Notes: a model not told the origin generated them from the sequence alone. A stretch of 64,000 bases of DNA from Nymphalis io (GCF_905147045.1 NC_065895.1:13335001-13399000); one strand, 5' to 3'. Numbered from the stretch's first letter, positions 11,306 to 24,800 are shown. Made by a program: numbers and translations.

Positions 11306-11878
11306 TATGTTGGTTGCCTGTCTGGTTTCCTTTGTAAATTTAATACAATACTTTTGCCAAAATTATACACTGACATTTTGCAATTGCTTGTAAAAGCTTA
11401 ATTTAATTATGAATGTATATCACCATTTGTTTGAACATCTAAAAGATGAAAAGAAAGGTACAGATAGATTAGCAATGAGGTATTGGTAGACAAATAGCAC
11501 CCCGCGCTATAGATTGTACTTTCATACACATTAAAATATTTTTCTGGACTTAACATAAGTCGAATATACATTGAAGGTATTTATCTAGTAGACAGGAGAA
11601 CAAACTCCTCTCGCAGCGCCTACATAAAATAAAACTGATTGCGAACACGATCTTCTTGAAATTTTAGATATCTTTAATTTAATCTGTGCGTTAAAAGTCG
11701 TTAAAGGTTAAGCATTTTATATATAAATAATAATTTCTGACTGCGGCTTATGGGTATACGTTAGGTACTCTATGACCTTTTTTGTACCATTGAAAACGTG
11801 TATACAAAATTTCATGATGCTTCATTAAGTAGTTAATACGTGAGCACGTAACAAACAAGCAAATAAACAAATTCTTTA
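11306..11878. other. AT-rich intergenic stretch
   Basis: No gene or clear repeat. Confidence 0.35.
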
Positions 11879-12140
11879 AAAATAATAATAATATCCTGGG
11901 ACATTATTCACACACGGCCATCTGATCCCAAACTAAGCAGATCTTGTATTATGGAAACCAGACAACTGATATACTACATATACTACTTTTTTTTTAGTAA
12001 ATACATACTTATATAGATAATTACACCCAGACTCAGGACAAACAGACATATTCACGCACACAAATGTCGTTCCTGGGTGGGAATCGAACCTTCGACGTGA
12101 AAGGCAAGTATCTACCAACCACGCCAACCAGCCCGTCAAA
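11879..12140 (-). mobile_element. SINE family D (tRNA-derived), well preserved
   Basis: On the minus strand the head reads GGGCTGGTTGGCGTGG then TTGGTAGATAC (A-box region) and AGGTTCGATTCCCACCC (B-box). The body has GTCTGTTTGTCCTGAG, and the 3' end is TGTCCCAGGATATT followed by ATTATTATT. The short minus-strand open frame across it is incidental. Confidence 0.85.
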
Positions 12141-13508
12141 TTCACCTTCACATTTATAATATGAACAAGGATATACTATAAAGCCGATAACACTAAACTA
12201 TATATAAAATAAACAAACGTAAATACATTTATTTTAAATGGCTTAACATAGCATTGTAATATACATATTGCATTTTCACTGTTATCTAAAGATCCCACGA
12301 TAAATTGTTTTGTCGTATCTCCATTAACATTTAACACTAAACATTCTTGTGCCGGTCTATTAGGCACCATACAAATATATGTTCATTTAGACTCGCTTAT
12401 TGCTAGTTAGGATTGCGAAACATTGTATCGACTCCATTCGAGAAGAAGGTATTTTAATTAAAATTAATTACATTGTTACTCTGTGTGACGTGTAGTTCGA
12501 TCTTATTTTCATTATGAAGCAATTTTGGTTGCGGTCGCAAGGTATTTTGTAATATTATGTCCCATATTGACTCAAAAACGAAAACCTTCATCTTCATCTT
12601 CAATGAGACAAAATTCAACCTTATCTAAATGTTTATTACGTACCGAATGTCAGGAGTTTTATTCAGTACCTAAGCAGAGACTATAAAACGAAATATGCTT
12701 CCCAGAATCGCCAACAGATGACGGTGACCGCAGTAACTGTAAACGAACGGATATTGCGTTTGACCCGGTACTATCGATCGACACGAGCGCCGTACTCTGA
12801 ATAGCTTAGAATCATCCCAACTATTTGTAAACAAAGTGTTTTGATCACGTGCCTTGATATTGCCACCTGCTATCAATACCAGCGCCTACAAAAACATCGA
12901 TACAGTATTATTTGTAACAGTATAAAATATCGAACGATCAGAAATAAAAAAAATACGGTAATACAAATATACAATTATTTGAAAGAAAGGGTTTGTTATT
13001 GACATTTGTTACATCACCTGTCATCAGACGCTGCTGACCACTGGATCAGTAAACGAACTGATGTCGGTTTGAGTTGATTGACACGTAATCAACAGCTTAG
13101 GATACATAACGCTCTCTGTGTAAACAAAATTTATGATCTATATACCTCACATTACACGTTTGTTTACAATGATTAATACAGTTTGATTTATCATTATTTG
13201 ACGATTAATTAAAGTGATTGAATACACTGAACTCATTATTGTAATGATACATACCTTACATACTTTGTATAATTCCTGGAACATTGTATTCGTTTATATA
13301 ATGAAAAAAAACGACGAAAATTTTTTCAGTAGCCAATTTAAGACATCGATTAAAATAAAAGTTAAAATAATATCAATTTGAATTATTCTAAGTAATAATA
13401 CAACATGTATGATGTATTAGTTCATATTAAATATTTGTTAAAACTGGCTATAAAATAAGTTTTTAAATAATTAATGTTTTAGTCAGTAAAACACAGTACG
13501 TTAAGTAT
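12141..13508. other. Intergenic stretch
   Basis: No gene seen, apart from the diverged repeat pair listed separately. Confidence 0.35.
12715..13135 (+). repeat. Two diverged direct copies of an unknown unit
   Basis: About 12715-12848 and 13018-13135 share, in the same order, a TGACC-GTAAACGAAC block, a GTTTGA block, an AGCTTAG block and a terminal TGTAAACAAA block. The match is imperfect, and the unit matches no family I recognise. Confidence 0.4.
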
Positions 13509-13583
13509 AATGGTGGTAGAGCTTTGTACAAGCTCGTCTGGGTAGGTACCACCCACTCATCAGATATTCTACCGCAAAACAGC
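13509..13583 (+). mobile_element. SINE family B, 5' fragment
   Basis: Begins TAATGGTGGTAGAGCTTTG and stops after CTACCGCAAAACAG, so only the first 70-75 bases are present. This is a 3'-truncated piece, unusual for a retrotransposed SINE and more likely the result of a later deletion. Confidence 0.8.
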
Positions 13584-13784
13584 TTCTTGCAACTTAACGT
13601 TAAATTTAATAAACATAAAAATAAAGCACATTGTAAAATGACGATTGAAAAGTGCTAATTTAACATTAAGAGCCTAATAAAACGAAGTATATTTTTGTGT
13701 TACTATACAATTTACATAATGATTTTTAAATGTTTGATTGGTTTTGTGGTATAAAACAAATAACCAGCTTATAAATGATCCACA

Positions 13785-14015
13785 GGTGGGACGGAAGCTT
13801 TATCCCTATGCTGCTCTGATAATGTTCATTGTATGCAGAAAAAAATCATTCGACACATGCAGGTTTCCGCTAAATATTTTTCTTCGCCGTGGAGCATGAG
13901 ATGAATTCATAACATGCACATAATATAAATCAGGTACACAAAAACTCAGTGCTCCGGGCTTGACCCGCAATCTCCATTTAGGATTTACGTGTTCAAGACA
14001 CTAAGCCATTTCGAT
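13785..14015 (-). mobile_element. SINE family A, diverged copy
   Basis: On the minus strand the family order is visible: a degraded head near 14010, the CATCTCATGCTCCACGGCG block, the GAAACCTGCATGTGTCGAA block, and the AGCAGCATAGGG block at the left. Confidence 0.65.
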
Positions 14016-15547
14016 TTTTATTTTAATGGTATTATATATATATATTTAATACTGTTCGTAATTTTTAAGTATTTTATTCATAAGTTATAAATAACAGTTT
14101 CGCTTCTTTGTTTGATTGTTATTATTGCAGCTCGGGAACTTTGTTACAATAATACTGGCGCCGAAGTAGGTTAAGTTTGTTTTGCCAACTTCAACTTGCT
14201 AAGAGATTCTTGAAATATATATAAATTTCAGTTAAAAAACTTAAAATCCAACAGTTTACAGGTATCGTGAAATTTCTATTGAAAACTTAAGGATGAGCTG
14301 ATTTTAAAATGTTGGCGAAAAATTCGTAGTATTTCATTTACTCCAAATTTTTTTTAGAAATCTTTGTCCATTGGGTCACGTTAGCCTCATCACACTTATC
14401 TATGAAACACACAGATCATTTATAAAATGATGAAGAGATTTCACTAACGAGAAGTTGAAGTTAGTAAACAGAATACTTTGCGCAGCACTTACATTCATAC
14501 AATGTACATTATAAGTTGCTATGAGTATCCCTTTGTACTTAGATAAGGAAGATAGTGAATAACGTGCAATTATTATTCGCTAATTTTCATACATGACCCA
14601 TAAATTTAATAAGTTTCTAGTAAGTAGAGTATACATTGCGAACAGTTGGCATTTCATTTAACTTAAAGTGAACACAAGAAGAAGAACCTAAGTGCTTATA
14701 AGATCACAATAGAATAAAGAACATTTTGTTTTTAATTCACACGAGAAATCCTTTTATCGCAACGATATAAAGCAAAACTGCGATTTTTTTGGATTGCATT
14801 TATGGCATCCATCAGAAATATACGTGCAATTTTCGTCGTAGCGTTAGATGGCCTTACTAATAAATTTAAATATCCAGAGCGCCACGAAATACAATTACTC
14901 AAATAATCAATCAAGGTGCGGAAGAATTAGATCAATAACCGACGGACTCTAGAGCCCCAGTTAACCCTTCATTGACGAGGGTCCTTTGAGAGATGAATAT
15001 TGTCATCGGTGACATAAGACCATCACCATTATTGTAAATATAGAAATCGCTGGAAACATGCTAATTATAGACTAAAAATATGACTAGCGGTCGATATCAC
15101 AATAGTTTTACAAGAATACCAGTTTGCCCATTCGCTCGTCCGCCTTACTAATTTATAAAAAAAAAAAACATTAAATGGTGTCATTCTCAATAATTTTAGT
15201 TTATATAGTTTCATGTTAAAAATAAATACTCATATAGTGAATCATTATGTTAGAAAAAGGTTGCTTCATTCGGATCGGTAAAAATCCCGACAATAGAACA
15301 TATTTTCAATTATCTTCATGATATACGTAGGTTTTGCTTCCTTGTACCTTTTTCTATTATTTTAATTTATTTTCTATCAGATATGTGACATTGACAAAAT
15401 CATACATTCATATGAACAATCGTAGCGGAAATAAACACGATGTTTTTGCCGAGTATCCTTATTTTAGCCGTATGTATAAGGGAAACCCCCTTATGTCATG
15501 TGCTATTTTTCACAAGATAAGTAATAATATAAGTCGAGATGTTCTTT
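14016..15547. other. AT-rich intergenic stretch
   Basis: No gene seen. A short (TA)n run lies at 14033-14045. The small open frames (for example minus 14732-14914) have no domain signature. Confidence 0.35.
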
Positions 15548-15787
15548 AACGATTGACGGATCAAATCCAGGCATAAAATAAGTTTGCAAAGACGTTATTT
15601 GTGTTTAAAATTCATTACGTGCGTAGTGACGGAACTGATCGTGATGAAACCTACATGTGGCGGATAAAACTGCCACGTGTATAAATCAACCAGCATTGGA
15701 GCAAAAGGGTGGAGTAAGCTCCAAGCCTTTTTAAAAAAACGAGAGACGGCCTTAGCTCAGCAGTGAGACATTTATAGGCTGTTACTT
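15548..15787 (+). mobile_element. SINE family A, diverged copy lacking the A-box
   Basis: Starts around the B-box (GGATCAAATCCAGGC) and continues through GAAACCTACATGTGG and GGCCTTAGCTCAGCAGTGAG to AGGCTGTTAC. Many substitutions, so it is old. Confidence 0.75.
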
Positions 15788-16389
15788 TACAATATACGAG
15801 TTCATAAATATAATTTTGTCTATCAGTTTTAAAACTATGAAAACTTTTACATTAATTAATGAGAACGTTTTACGTTAATCACATTAGTATTTTTAATAAA
15901 TCAGTAAAACAAACGAAAGTTTATTTTATCTGGCAAAGTAAAATAAAATCGTTATACAAAATATTTCATTCGTAACTGAGAAACGAAGGAGAGATCTTAA
16001 TAAAAACGTTTGCACGAAATAAGTGGAGAAGTTTCGAGTAATTCTGTAAGTTTGTTATTCGCCCATTCGCTAACGACTTGTTAGAGTTCGTTTTAATTAT
16101 TAACAGTTTAATGGATTTTATGTTTGAAACCTATGTAAATTTCAAGCAGCTGTGTTTAGATTATAATATTCTCATTATATGTCATTCATTTTCCTTTTTA
16201 CTAGAACACAAATTTAGTTTATATTTTTTTACATACAAATTACTTGCATGTGTATGTTTTTATCATCAATATAATATTTGATTGAATAATAATAATTTTA
16301 CATATTTTAAATGAGAACGAAAACATTAAATGGCAAAGATTAAAGAAATGAACACCTTAACCGTGAATAATGGATTGTCTTTCATCTTT
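15788..16389. other. AT-rich stretch
   Basis: Nothing recognised. Confidence 0.35.
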
Positions 16390-16480
16390 GCTTCGAACCC
16401 GCATTTAAGCAGCGTGATGGAAAAAGCTCTAAACTTCTCTAAAGTAGTGACAAGCCTTGCCCAGCAGTGCGACATTAACG
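16390..16480 (+). mobile_element. SINE family A, short fragment
   Basis: Shows CGCATTTAAGCAGCGTGATG, then AAAGCTCTAAACTTCTC and CCTTGCCCAGCAGTGCGACA, the family's last third in the right order. Confidence 0.6.
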
Positions 16481-17511
16481 AGATCATAACTTTAAACAAA
16501 AAAATGATATTTTATTAAATAAACCATTTTCATATAATAAATAGATTTTGTAATCGATATGAATAACACATTAGACCACGCCTTCTCCTGAGGTTACGTC
16601 ATGATAAATCTCGTTTCTGGCTGACACAACTATTTCCAATAATATATTTTAGTAATAAAATATTACTCATGTTATCTTAACTAATATTATACACGCGTGG
16701 GTTTGTTTGTTACGCTTTCTACTTAACTACTCAAACTTTACTCAAATAATCATTATGTCAATAATAAATTTGTTTATACGTTGTCAGAGGTATATAAAAG
16801 GATATAAGATACCTAACATACCTTCCTTCTCCTTCCAATGAAGGCAAAGCCATGGGCGCAGTCTAGTTTAATATATATATATATATATATATATTACAAA
16901 AATCCGGTTTGATTAACACTTGGTATATATTTGCTCTCGCTTCGATGACGTCAGTCGGATATAAAAAGAAAAAATAATATAATATAACGTTTCAAAATTG
17001 CTCATAAAAAGCTACTCATATTTTGGTCATTGATTAAAGTGTTCCCGCGGTTTTGTGTCATTTAGGCACATGAAGACATTTGTTAATCATGAATGACATT
17101 TTAGTTTTTTCTTATATAAGGAATGAAATTACCAACTTCAAGCTATGAACCGCTAATGATCCTTCATAGAAAAACCAAAACGTCGTAAATTATCCACTAG
17201 ACCAGCGGGGTAGTTTTTAATTTCAAAGAAATATTTTTATCTTTTAATTTATCTTTTAATCTATCTCTTTATATTTTTCATTAAAATTAAATAATTATTT
17301 TCAATAACAAAGATATCCAAAAGATATAACTGTCACGCCTACGTCACATTGTGTATTTTATTTATACATTAATAACAATATAATGAACATATATATTACC
17401 CGCTCACTTTGTTATGCAAATTCTATTGAAATCGACTATTTATCTATCTACTCTTCGTTAGTTATTTATATTGGTAGTATATTATATGCCTATTATTATA
17501 TTGACTGCCTA
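16481..17511. other. AT-rich stretch with (AT)n and a SINE head fragment
   Basis: (AT)n microsatellite at 16870-16894. At 17190-17215 the minus strand reads CTACCCCGCTGGTCTAGTGG, the A-box head of SINE family C without its body. No gene seen. Confidence 0.5.
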
Positions 17512-17866
17512 AATGTAAGGTCGCCGACCAGGGTTCCATTACCAGGTGGGGCCCGTAAAAAAATATTGGGTTTTTCTGTCAGAAAATTCTCAGTAGCAGC
17601 CTGGTGTCTGGAAGTTGGAAGTGTGTACACTCCAGTGCCATGAAAAGCACGTAAAGCCGTTGGGCCTGACAGCCAGCCTGCGCCTGAACTCTTTCCGGTC
17701 GTGTCGGATTGCCGTCCCATCAGATTATGAGAGCTAGGGAAAAGAGAGTGCACCTGTGTTTGTACACACACTTGTGCACTATAATATTTCCTGTGCACTT
17801 GGCTAAACTCTCCTGAGATGGGCCGCCGTGGCCGAAAGCGATTTGGAGGACATTATTATTATTATT
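17512..17866 (+). mobile_element. SINE family C with (ATT)n tail
   Basis: Begins just before the B-box (GGGTTCCATTACC), carries CTCTTTCCGGTCGTGTCGG and CACACACTTGTGCACTATAA, and ends GATTTGGAGGACATT with a 15-base ATT repeat at 17852-17866. The A-box part of the head is missing. The ATT tail is shared with the next element, whose own 3' end meets it from the other strand. Confidence 0.85.
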
Positions 17867-20800
17867 TCTATTTAACTTTTAAAGTTTCTCTTCTTTCGAA
17901 GGGTTTAAACCTAAAACGCGGGCTGCAGCCAAGCGTTAAGGAGTGTTGCTTATATTAAAAACGTTGATGATAAAGTGGATGATGATATAAACTTTCGGGT
18001 GATACGGCAGGTGTTAAGGATTATGGCTTTTTGAAGTATATGGACGATATACGTTGGCATTTGTAAGATGTTCAGACTTTGTGTCAAGGATTTTGGCACG
18101 ATACCTGTGGATGATAGGACTATTGGGACTATGTGTACTGTTTGTGCTTTCCATTGCGTTTTAATTTCTATGGCGAGATCTTGATATTTACTTCACTTTT
18201 CAGATATTGTGGTTTATATGTTATGTGAATTAGGAACGGCTATATCGATAAGATAAACGATTCTATTGATTTTATCATGAACGGTAATATCTGGTATATT
18301 ATAACAGATAGTTTTGTCAGTTATTATTGTTCTATCCCAGTAGATTTTGTGGTTTCTATTGTCTAATACACTTTCCGGTTTATATTTGTAATATGGATTC
18401 ATTTCTGTTATAAGTTTATATTTGTATGCTAAATGTTGGTGTATGATTGCAGCCACTTGATCATGTCGATGCTTATAATAGGTCTGTGCGAGAGATTTGC
18501 AAGCCCTCGTTATGTGCTGAATAGTTTCAGAGGCTGCGTTACAGTGTCTACATAAGTCAGTAGGTTGATTATTATCCTTCATTATGTACTTCCTATAGTT
18601 ACGAGTTGCTATTATTTGGTCTTGAATGGCGAGCATAAAACCTTCGTTCTCAGGGAACAGTTCACCTCGTTTGAATGATTCGTTCGACTTCTCTTTGTCG
18701 ACGTGGGGTTGGTTCAAATAGGCTCGGTGCCTCCCATGCAGTGTTTTTTCAGCCCATGCCAAGATTTGTTGTTGTGTACTTATGATATGTTCGTTTACTT
18801 GAGTGTTTTTGTCATGTAGGTTTAATGATGTAAGCTTTTTGTGTAATGAAGTATGCTCTGAGTGAGAGTATCTGCTTGTTGTGTAAATTGTGTATGTCTA
18901 TTAATCCCCTTCCTCCTTCTTTGCGTAGTAGTGTGAGCCTTTGAATACAAGATTTTGGATGATGTTTCCTATATTTAGTGAAGTGAGTGCTTATAGTTCG
19001 CTGCAATTTTTTTATGTCACTTTTTGACCATTGTATTATTCCGAAAGAGTACGTAAGTAAGAGTATGGCAAATGTGTTAATAGCTTTTTGTTGTAATAAT
19101 TGTGTTTTTAGAGTTAAGGTGTGTCTTTAATACGAGATTTAATCGGTGCTTTTGAGAACTGTTCCGTAATGCTTGATAACTCAAGCAGCATGTTTTTGTC
19201 AGTGGAGTAAAGTTTTATATCGTCCATGTACACATGTATGTATGAGGTGTGATAAGTTATATTGGGTGTTATTACCGTAAAGTGTGAATCCTGTATTGAT
19301 TTTATTTAACAAGAGTGAAAGAGGATTTAAGGCCAAGCAAAACCAGAGGGGGCTCAGAGCGTATCCTTGAAAAATTCCTCGTTGGATACGGATTGGTTCA
19401 ATAGTTAGAGATTTCATGGACGATTGTTTTATTTTTAATACAGTTTGCCAGTTTTGCATCGAATTTTTAAGAAATGATATGAGGGTTGGATTTATTTTAT
19501 ACAATTTTAAGACATACAATAACCAGCTATGCGGGACTGAATCAAAGGCTTTTTGATAATCAATAAACATAGTATGGATATCTGTTTTTGATTTTACCGC
19601 ACTACTTAAAATGATTGCATCAAAAGTAAGCTGCTCCTTACAACCTTGGCTATTTTTTCTACACCCCTTTTGCTGTTCGGCTAATATATTATGTTTAGTT
19701 ATATGTTTGTATATTTCTTTACTTATGCAAGCCGATAAAATTTTATATAAGGTTTGTAAGCAAGTTATTGGTCGGTATTTATCTGGATTTGTGTTATCAT
19801 GCTTATCTTTAGGTACTAATTATGTGATTCCATGAGTTATATATTTCGGTAGTAAATGTGGTGATTGAATGAATGTATTTAGGTACTTATGTATGTATGA
19901 GAGTTGTGAATATTGTCTGAGCCTGGGGATTTCCAATTGTGCATTCGTTTGATGACATCTATAAATGTTTCTATTGGTATGAAGTTGAACTCCATCTCTG
20001 GAGTATGTGTAGTTATTTCGTTAACCCAGTCTGCATGTTCATTATGTTCTATGGGGTTTTCCCATGTCTTTGCCCAGAATTGTCGAAATATTTCAGGGGG
20101 AGGTATTTCTAGATTTTGCTCATTATCTTTGCAATTAGATAATAAATTTCTATAGAAGATTTTTTCATTGTTAGCAAATGTTTTGTTTTCTATTTTACGG
20201 GCAGTACAAGTCAAATATCTCTTAAGTCTACTAGCTGCTGCATTGAGTTTCTGTTTTAAGGTATCTAAGAAGTTTTCTATATGCGTGTTTGTATTTTCAT
20301 GTTGTGCGTGTGATTGATACTGTGTCTTTATGCGTTCTACTGCAGCTACTACTTTTCGGTTTCTATTTCCTCTAATAAATTGTGTTAACCTACCTATATT
20401 GACTCGTAACTTCCTTATTTTATTTTCTAATCTTCTTTGCCAGCTAGGTTTTCTGTATGATTTGTTTTGATGTTTGTTTTGTGTTGAGAATGTCATTCTT
20501 GCCCCATTACATTTAGCTGCTGTCCATGCGGCACAGTAAATTATTGTCTGTAGAGTGATAAAATCAGTATCAGTGTTTACAAATTTTATCAGTATCATCG
20601 TATCTATGTATTTCATTATTAATGAAAACTTCTTAGAAGTCCTTTGTTTAGGAATGTATGGTCTGCTAGTTGGTTCAGTATCACAAAAATGTTCTAGAGC
20701 ATGTACGAATGTGTTCTCTATTTCAGTGTTTACTTCTAAGGTCATATCATGATCGTGGGTGATACTTTCTATGTTTTGTTCATCGATAGGGGTTGATGTA

Positions 20801-21460
20801 ACGAAATCAGTGCATATAACTGTAGTGTTTTGCATTTTCCTAGCTTGTGAGTTTGTTTCTGAATTAGATTTGAATGCATCGTAGTGTGTAATATTACTTT
20901 GTTCTGTTGTTTGTATGTTCATTATCTGTGTCTTCCGTTAGTGTGTGTGTATAATGTAATTCATCTGCTACTTGTTGTTTAATCAGTGTTAATCTATCTT
21001 GTTTAATATATTTATTATTTATTATTGCCCTTCGTTGATCCGCTAATCTTTGCTCTGTAATGTGTGTAAACTCTGGGTATAAGTTTATAAACTCTTCATA
21101 CAAACGTTTTCTATAAGCGGTCTTATTAGTCTCTAATTGTATTATTTTGAAATAAATCCTAATAATTGCTTCATTGCATTCATTTGTCCATTGTCATACG
21201 TTTTCCTGTTAGTGTGTTAAGGGATGTTTTAAGTATTGTGGCGTTTTGTTGTATCTGAGTTTGGATTACTTGCAATTCTGTTCTAACTTCATCGTAAATC
21301 AATGGTTTCTTGTGATAATAATTTCTTTTGTATAATAGCTCTACGTTGGTCACCAATTCTCTGTCTGCTTACTTCCATATGTGGATATTTATCTATAAAT
21401 TTTATATATAATGAAGAAAGATATGAATTTGTGTCTGATTCTAAATTTGTAAGATATAGG
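17867..21460 (-). mobile_element. R4/Dong-type non-LTR retrotransposon, decayed and probably 5'-truncated
   Basis: A single coding region runs on the minus strand with its 3' end at the ATT/AAT repeat at 17852-17866. Dong of Bombyx is known to sit in TAA repeats, and this copy fits that target. The C-terminal restriction-like endonuclease replaces the AP endonuclease of the other LINEs here. No target duplication was found, and the right-hand (5') edge is fixed only approximately, just left of SINE B at 21508. Confidence 0.75.
17925..21103 (-). pseudogene. Dong-type reverse transcriptase / restriction-like endonuclease, frameshifted
   Basis: Reading order on the minus strand is as follows. 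The N-terminal region (21103-19879, two frames) is rich in charged helices and ends in the RT approach motif WKSPGSDNI. The RT palm (19570-19199) has FIDYQKAFDSVPHSWL and RGIFQGYALSPLWFCLALN, where the usual D of QGDSLSP is changed. The catalytic box YMDD is at 19219-19230 in another frame. The C-terminal part (18762-18214) has a zinc knuckle C-x2-C-x8-H-x4-C (CRHCNAASETIQHITRAC). Next comes a restriction-like endonuclease motif PD...D (IPDITVHDK then YLIDIAVP). Downstream, to about 17925, the C-terminal tail continues in another frame (ALEIKTQW-like and VPIVLSSTG-like blocks). The breaks between these blocks mean it cannot make a full protein. The family assignment rests on the RLE plus the RT wording, which are typical of R2/R4 elements. 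Confidence 0.75.
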
Positions 21461-21507
21461 TACGTAGGATGAACTTATTCATTTCCATACTCCATTTTTT
21501 ACGTTTC

Positions 21508-21785
21508 ACTGGTGGTAGGGCTTTGTGCAAGCTCGTCTGGGTAGGTACCACCCACTCATCAGATATTCTACCGCAAAACAGCAATACTTGGTATTGTTGT
21601 GTTCCGGTTTGAAGGGTGAGTGAGCCAGTGTAATTACAGGCACAAGGGACATAAAATCTTAGTTCCCAAGGTTGGTGGCGCATTGGATATGTAAGCGATG
21701 GTTGACATTTCTTACAATGCTAATGTCTAAGAGCGTTGGTGACCACTTACCATCAGGTGGCCCATATGCTCGTCCGCCTTCCTAT
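21508..21785 (+). mobile_element. SINE family B, full length and young
   Basis: Runs from CACTGGTGGTAGGGCTTTG to CTCGTCCGCCTTCCTAT. It differs from the copy at 58564 by only a few bases over about 275, so both are recent. The tail block ACCACTTACCATCAGGTGG is also in the 3' UTR of the LINE that follows. Unlike families A, C and D, no clean tRNA-like head is visible. Confidence 0.9.
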
Positions 21786-21800
21786 TTTATCCGTGCAGTG

Positions 21801-24800
21801 ACGGAGAAAGAATACATTTCACTGCCCCTCTCTTTCCCATGGGTGTCGTAAGAGGCGACTAAGGGATATCTGAGCGACCATCTGCTCACCTGGTGGTAGG
21901 ATGCTAACATCCGCCTGGCTTGTTACCACCGTACGCATGGTGAAAAACTCGTGAAGTGGCTTGCAGCCGCGTTTCGAGGTCAGCCAGCGTACAGCCAGAG
22001 CCCGAGCGAGTATTGCCGCGATGGGTGTTGGTCCGGTTGGAGACGGCTGTTGAACCAATGCCGGGGGAAACTGTATTGACCTGCCGGTCAGGGAGACCCG
22101 AAGAAACGGCTGTTCCAGTACAGGTTTCTTCGGCATAGTACAGGGGCCACCGAGGGGGGACCGAGCGTGCCTAACCAGCTCGTGAGGCTGCCCCACCAGG
22201 CCACGCATAATCTCAGGGTGGACCGTCGTGCCGGTTGGTGACCGGTAGGTGGGGTCCCGGCGGCCACTTCCGGGGGGGTTCGGGGGCCCTTCCGTCCGGC
22301 GGGTCAGTGTATTTTTCCTTTTGGCAACCACTTGGGGAAACACGCCTCCACACTTTGCCCATCCCTATCGTGGCAATACATCGCTCGCTTCACGTCTCTT
22401 TTCCATTTAATTTCTCCCAAATGGCGCAACAAAAAAGAAATAACGGTCGTACAGCGGTGCTCACCCCCACCATACCCTCGCTGTTTGAGGTCGAGTTCTC
22501 TAACATCCGAGGACTCCACACTAACCTCAACGCTGTCCACCACCATCTTGAGACAGCACGGCCAGCAATGTTGTTTCTCACGGAGACACAAATACTCCGT
22601 CCTGCCGATACCAGCTACCATAATTATCCCGGCTACACGCTTGAAGAATCCTTCAAAGCGAAAGCCGGAGTATGCTTGTTCGTCAGGACGGATGTTTGCT
22701 GTCACCGACTGCGCTGCTTGGAGGACCCCTCCCTCTCCATGTTGGTGGTACGTGTGGACCTGGTTCGTCAGAGCCGAGTCTACGTGTGCCTCTACAGATC
22801 CCACAATGGTGACTTGGAGACAAGCCGACTATTTGACCATCTTAGTCGGGTGGCAGATGCTGCGCAAGAGCAATTTCCTAACGCGGAATTGGTGTTTTTG
22901 GGGGACTTTAATGCTCACCACGAATCCTGGTTGAAATCCCTCAAAACTGACCATGCTGGAAGGACTGCTCATGCTTTTGCTCTCACACATGACTTGACCC
23001 AACTGGTTGATCAGCCCACCAGGATCCCAGACATTGATGGGCAAGCACCTTCTCTACTGGACCTTCTGCTGACTTCTCACCCGGTGGAATATCAGGTTGT
23101 GGTTCAGGCTCCTCTTGGCTCTTCGGATCACAGCCTTATTTCTACCAGAGTGCCACAGGCCAAGCTGCCGCCACTAGCGGTATGCAAACGTCGCGTTTGG
23201 CACTATAAGTCGGCGGATTGGGACGGTATGCGCGATTACTATGCGTCGGTCCCTTGGAAGGAACGTTGCTTCAGTGGGAATGACCCGACAGCTAGTGCCG
23301 CTGCTGTTGCTGGCGAGATCATGCTGGGAATGGAATACTACATTCCTAGCTCAGATCTCGTCAGTAGGAGTACGCGTAACCGTTGGTTCACTCGTGAATG
23401 TGCCGATGCTGTATCAGCTAAGCAGGCGGCATATCGCAAGTGGATCAACGGCTGCATTAGCGGGGCATCTAACATTGACTCACTGAAAGCAAACTATAAT
23501 AAAAATTCCAAGTCCTGTAGAAAGGCATACACGAGAGCGGATGCACAGCGCATTGTACAGATTGGTCATGACCTTGTTTCGCATCCTAGGGGCTCCCGTA
23601 GCTTCTGGCGTCTGACCAAGTCTGTGCAAAACAATTTCTGCCAACCTTCGCTGCCACCGCTCAGAAATCCGGACGGATCGCTAGCTCACAGTCCGCAAGA
23701 GCAAGCTGATCTCCTGGCTAAACTCTTTGCCGACAATTCCGTCATCGATGATTGTAGTGCACTGCCACCTACAATACCTGCATGTGGCCATACGATGCCT
23801 GACATTAAAATCAGGCAACGTGATGTGCGTGCGGAGCTGCAATCACTTGATGTACGGAAAGCTAGCGGTCCCGATGGAATACCAGCCATAGTGCTGAAGA
23901 AGTGCGCAGCGGAGCTGTCTCCTGTGTTAACGCGCCTGTTCCAACTTTCTCTCTCTTCGGGAAGTGTGCCGGAGGCTTGGAGAAGAGCTAATGTGCAAGC
24001 GGTTCCCAAAAAAGGGGATCGGTCTGACCCGGCAAATTATCGGCCAATAGCTATCACCTCAGTACTTTGTAAGGTGATGGAACGGATTTTAAACAACCAA
24101 CTGATCCATTACCTAGAAGATCACTGTCTAATTAATGATCGTCAGTACGGTTTTCGACCAAAACGGTCCACAGGTGATCTTCTAGCGTACGTAACACACC
24201 TCTGGGGTGAAGCTATCGACAAGCATGGAGAATCGTTGGCTGTCAGCCTCGATATCTCCAAGGCTTTCGACAGGGTCTGGCACAGAAGTCTTCTCTCCAA
24301 GCTACCGGCATATGGTCTGCCTGCTCAGCTATGCACCTGGATTGCCAGCTTCCTACACAAGCGTAGCCTTCGTGTTTTAGTAGATGGTTGCGCTTCACAA
24401 TTCTATGTAGTGAATGCTGGGGTCCCCCAGGGATCTGTGCTATCTCCCACACTCTTTCTTTTGCATATCAATGATATGCTCTCCCTTGGGAACATACATT
24501 GCTATGCAGATGATAGTACAGTGCATGGTGGATACCACGGACGCGCAGTGGCTGGGCGGGCGGAAACTGAGGAGAGGCGGGAGAATCTTGTCATTGAACT
24601 CGATAGGACGTTAGATCTCATCGCCAAATGGGGCTCTGATAATCTTGTTGAGTTTAATGCCAAGAAAACACAGGTATGCGCTCTCACGGCGAAAAAGTCA
24701 ACATTTTCCCCTCTTCCCTCCCTCTGTGGTACTCCGCTGGTGATGCAAAGCAAAATCGCCATGCTGGGGATTGACGTTCGCTGCGACCTTAGTCCAAGGG

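Noticed and set aside
17496..17798. A 100-codon minus frame, and similar frames at 47717-47950 and 58470-58799
   Set aside because: These read through SINE copies. The same translation recurs wherever the SINE occurs, so it is a repeat artefact, not a gene.
21819..22804. Minus-strand open frames of 166-174 codons over the LINE 5' part
   Set aside because: They are antisense shadows of the GC-rich LINE leader and endonuclease region, without any motif of their own.
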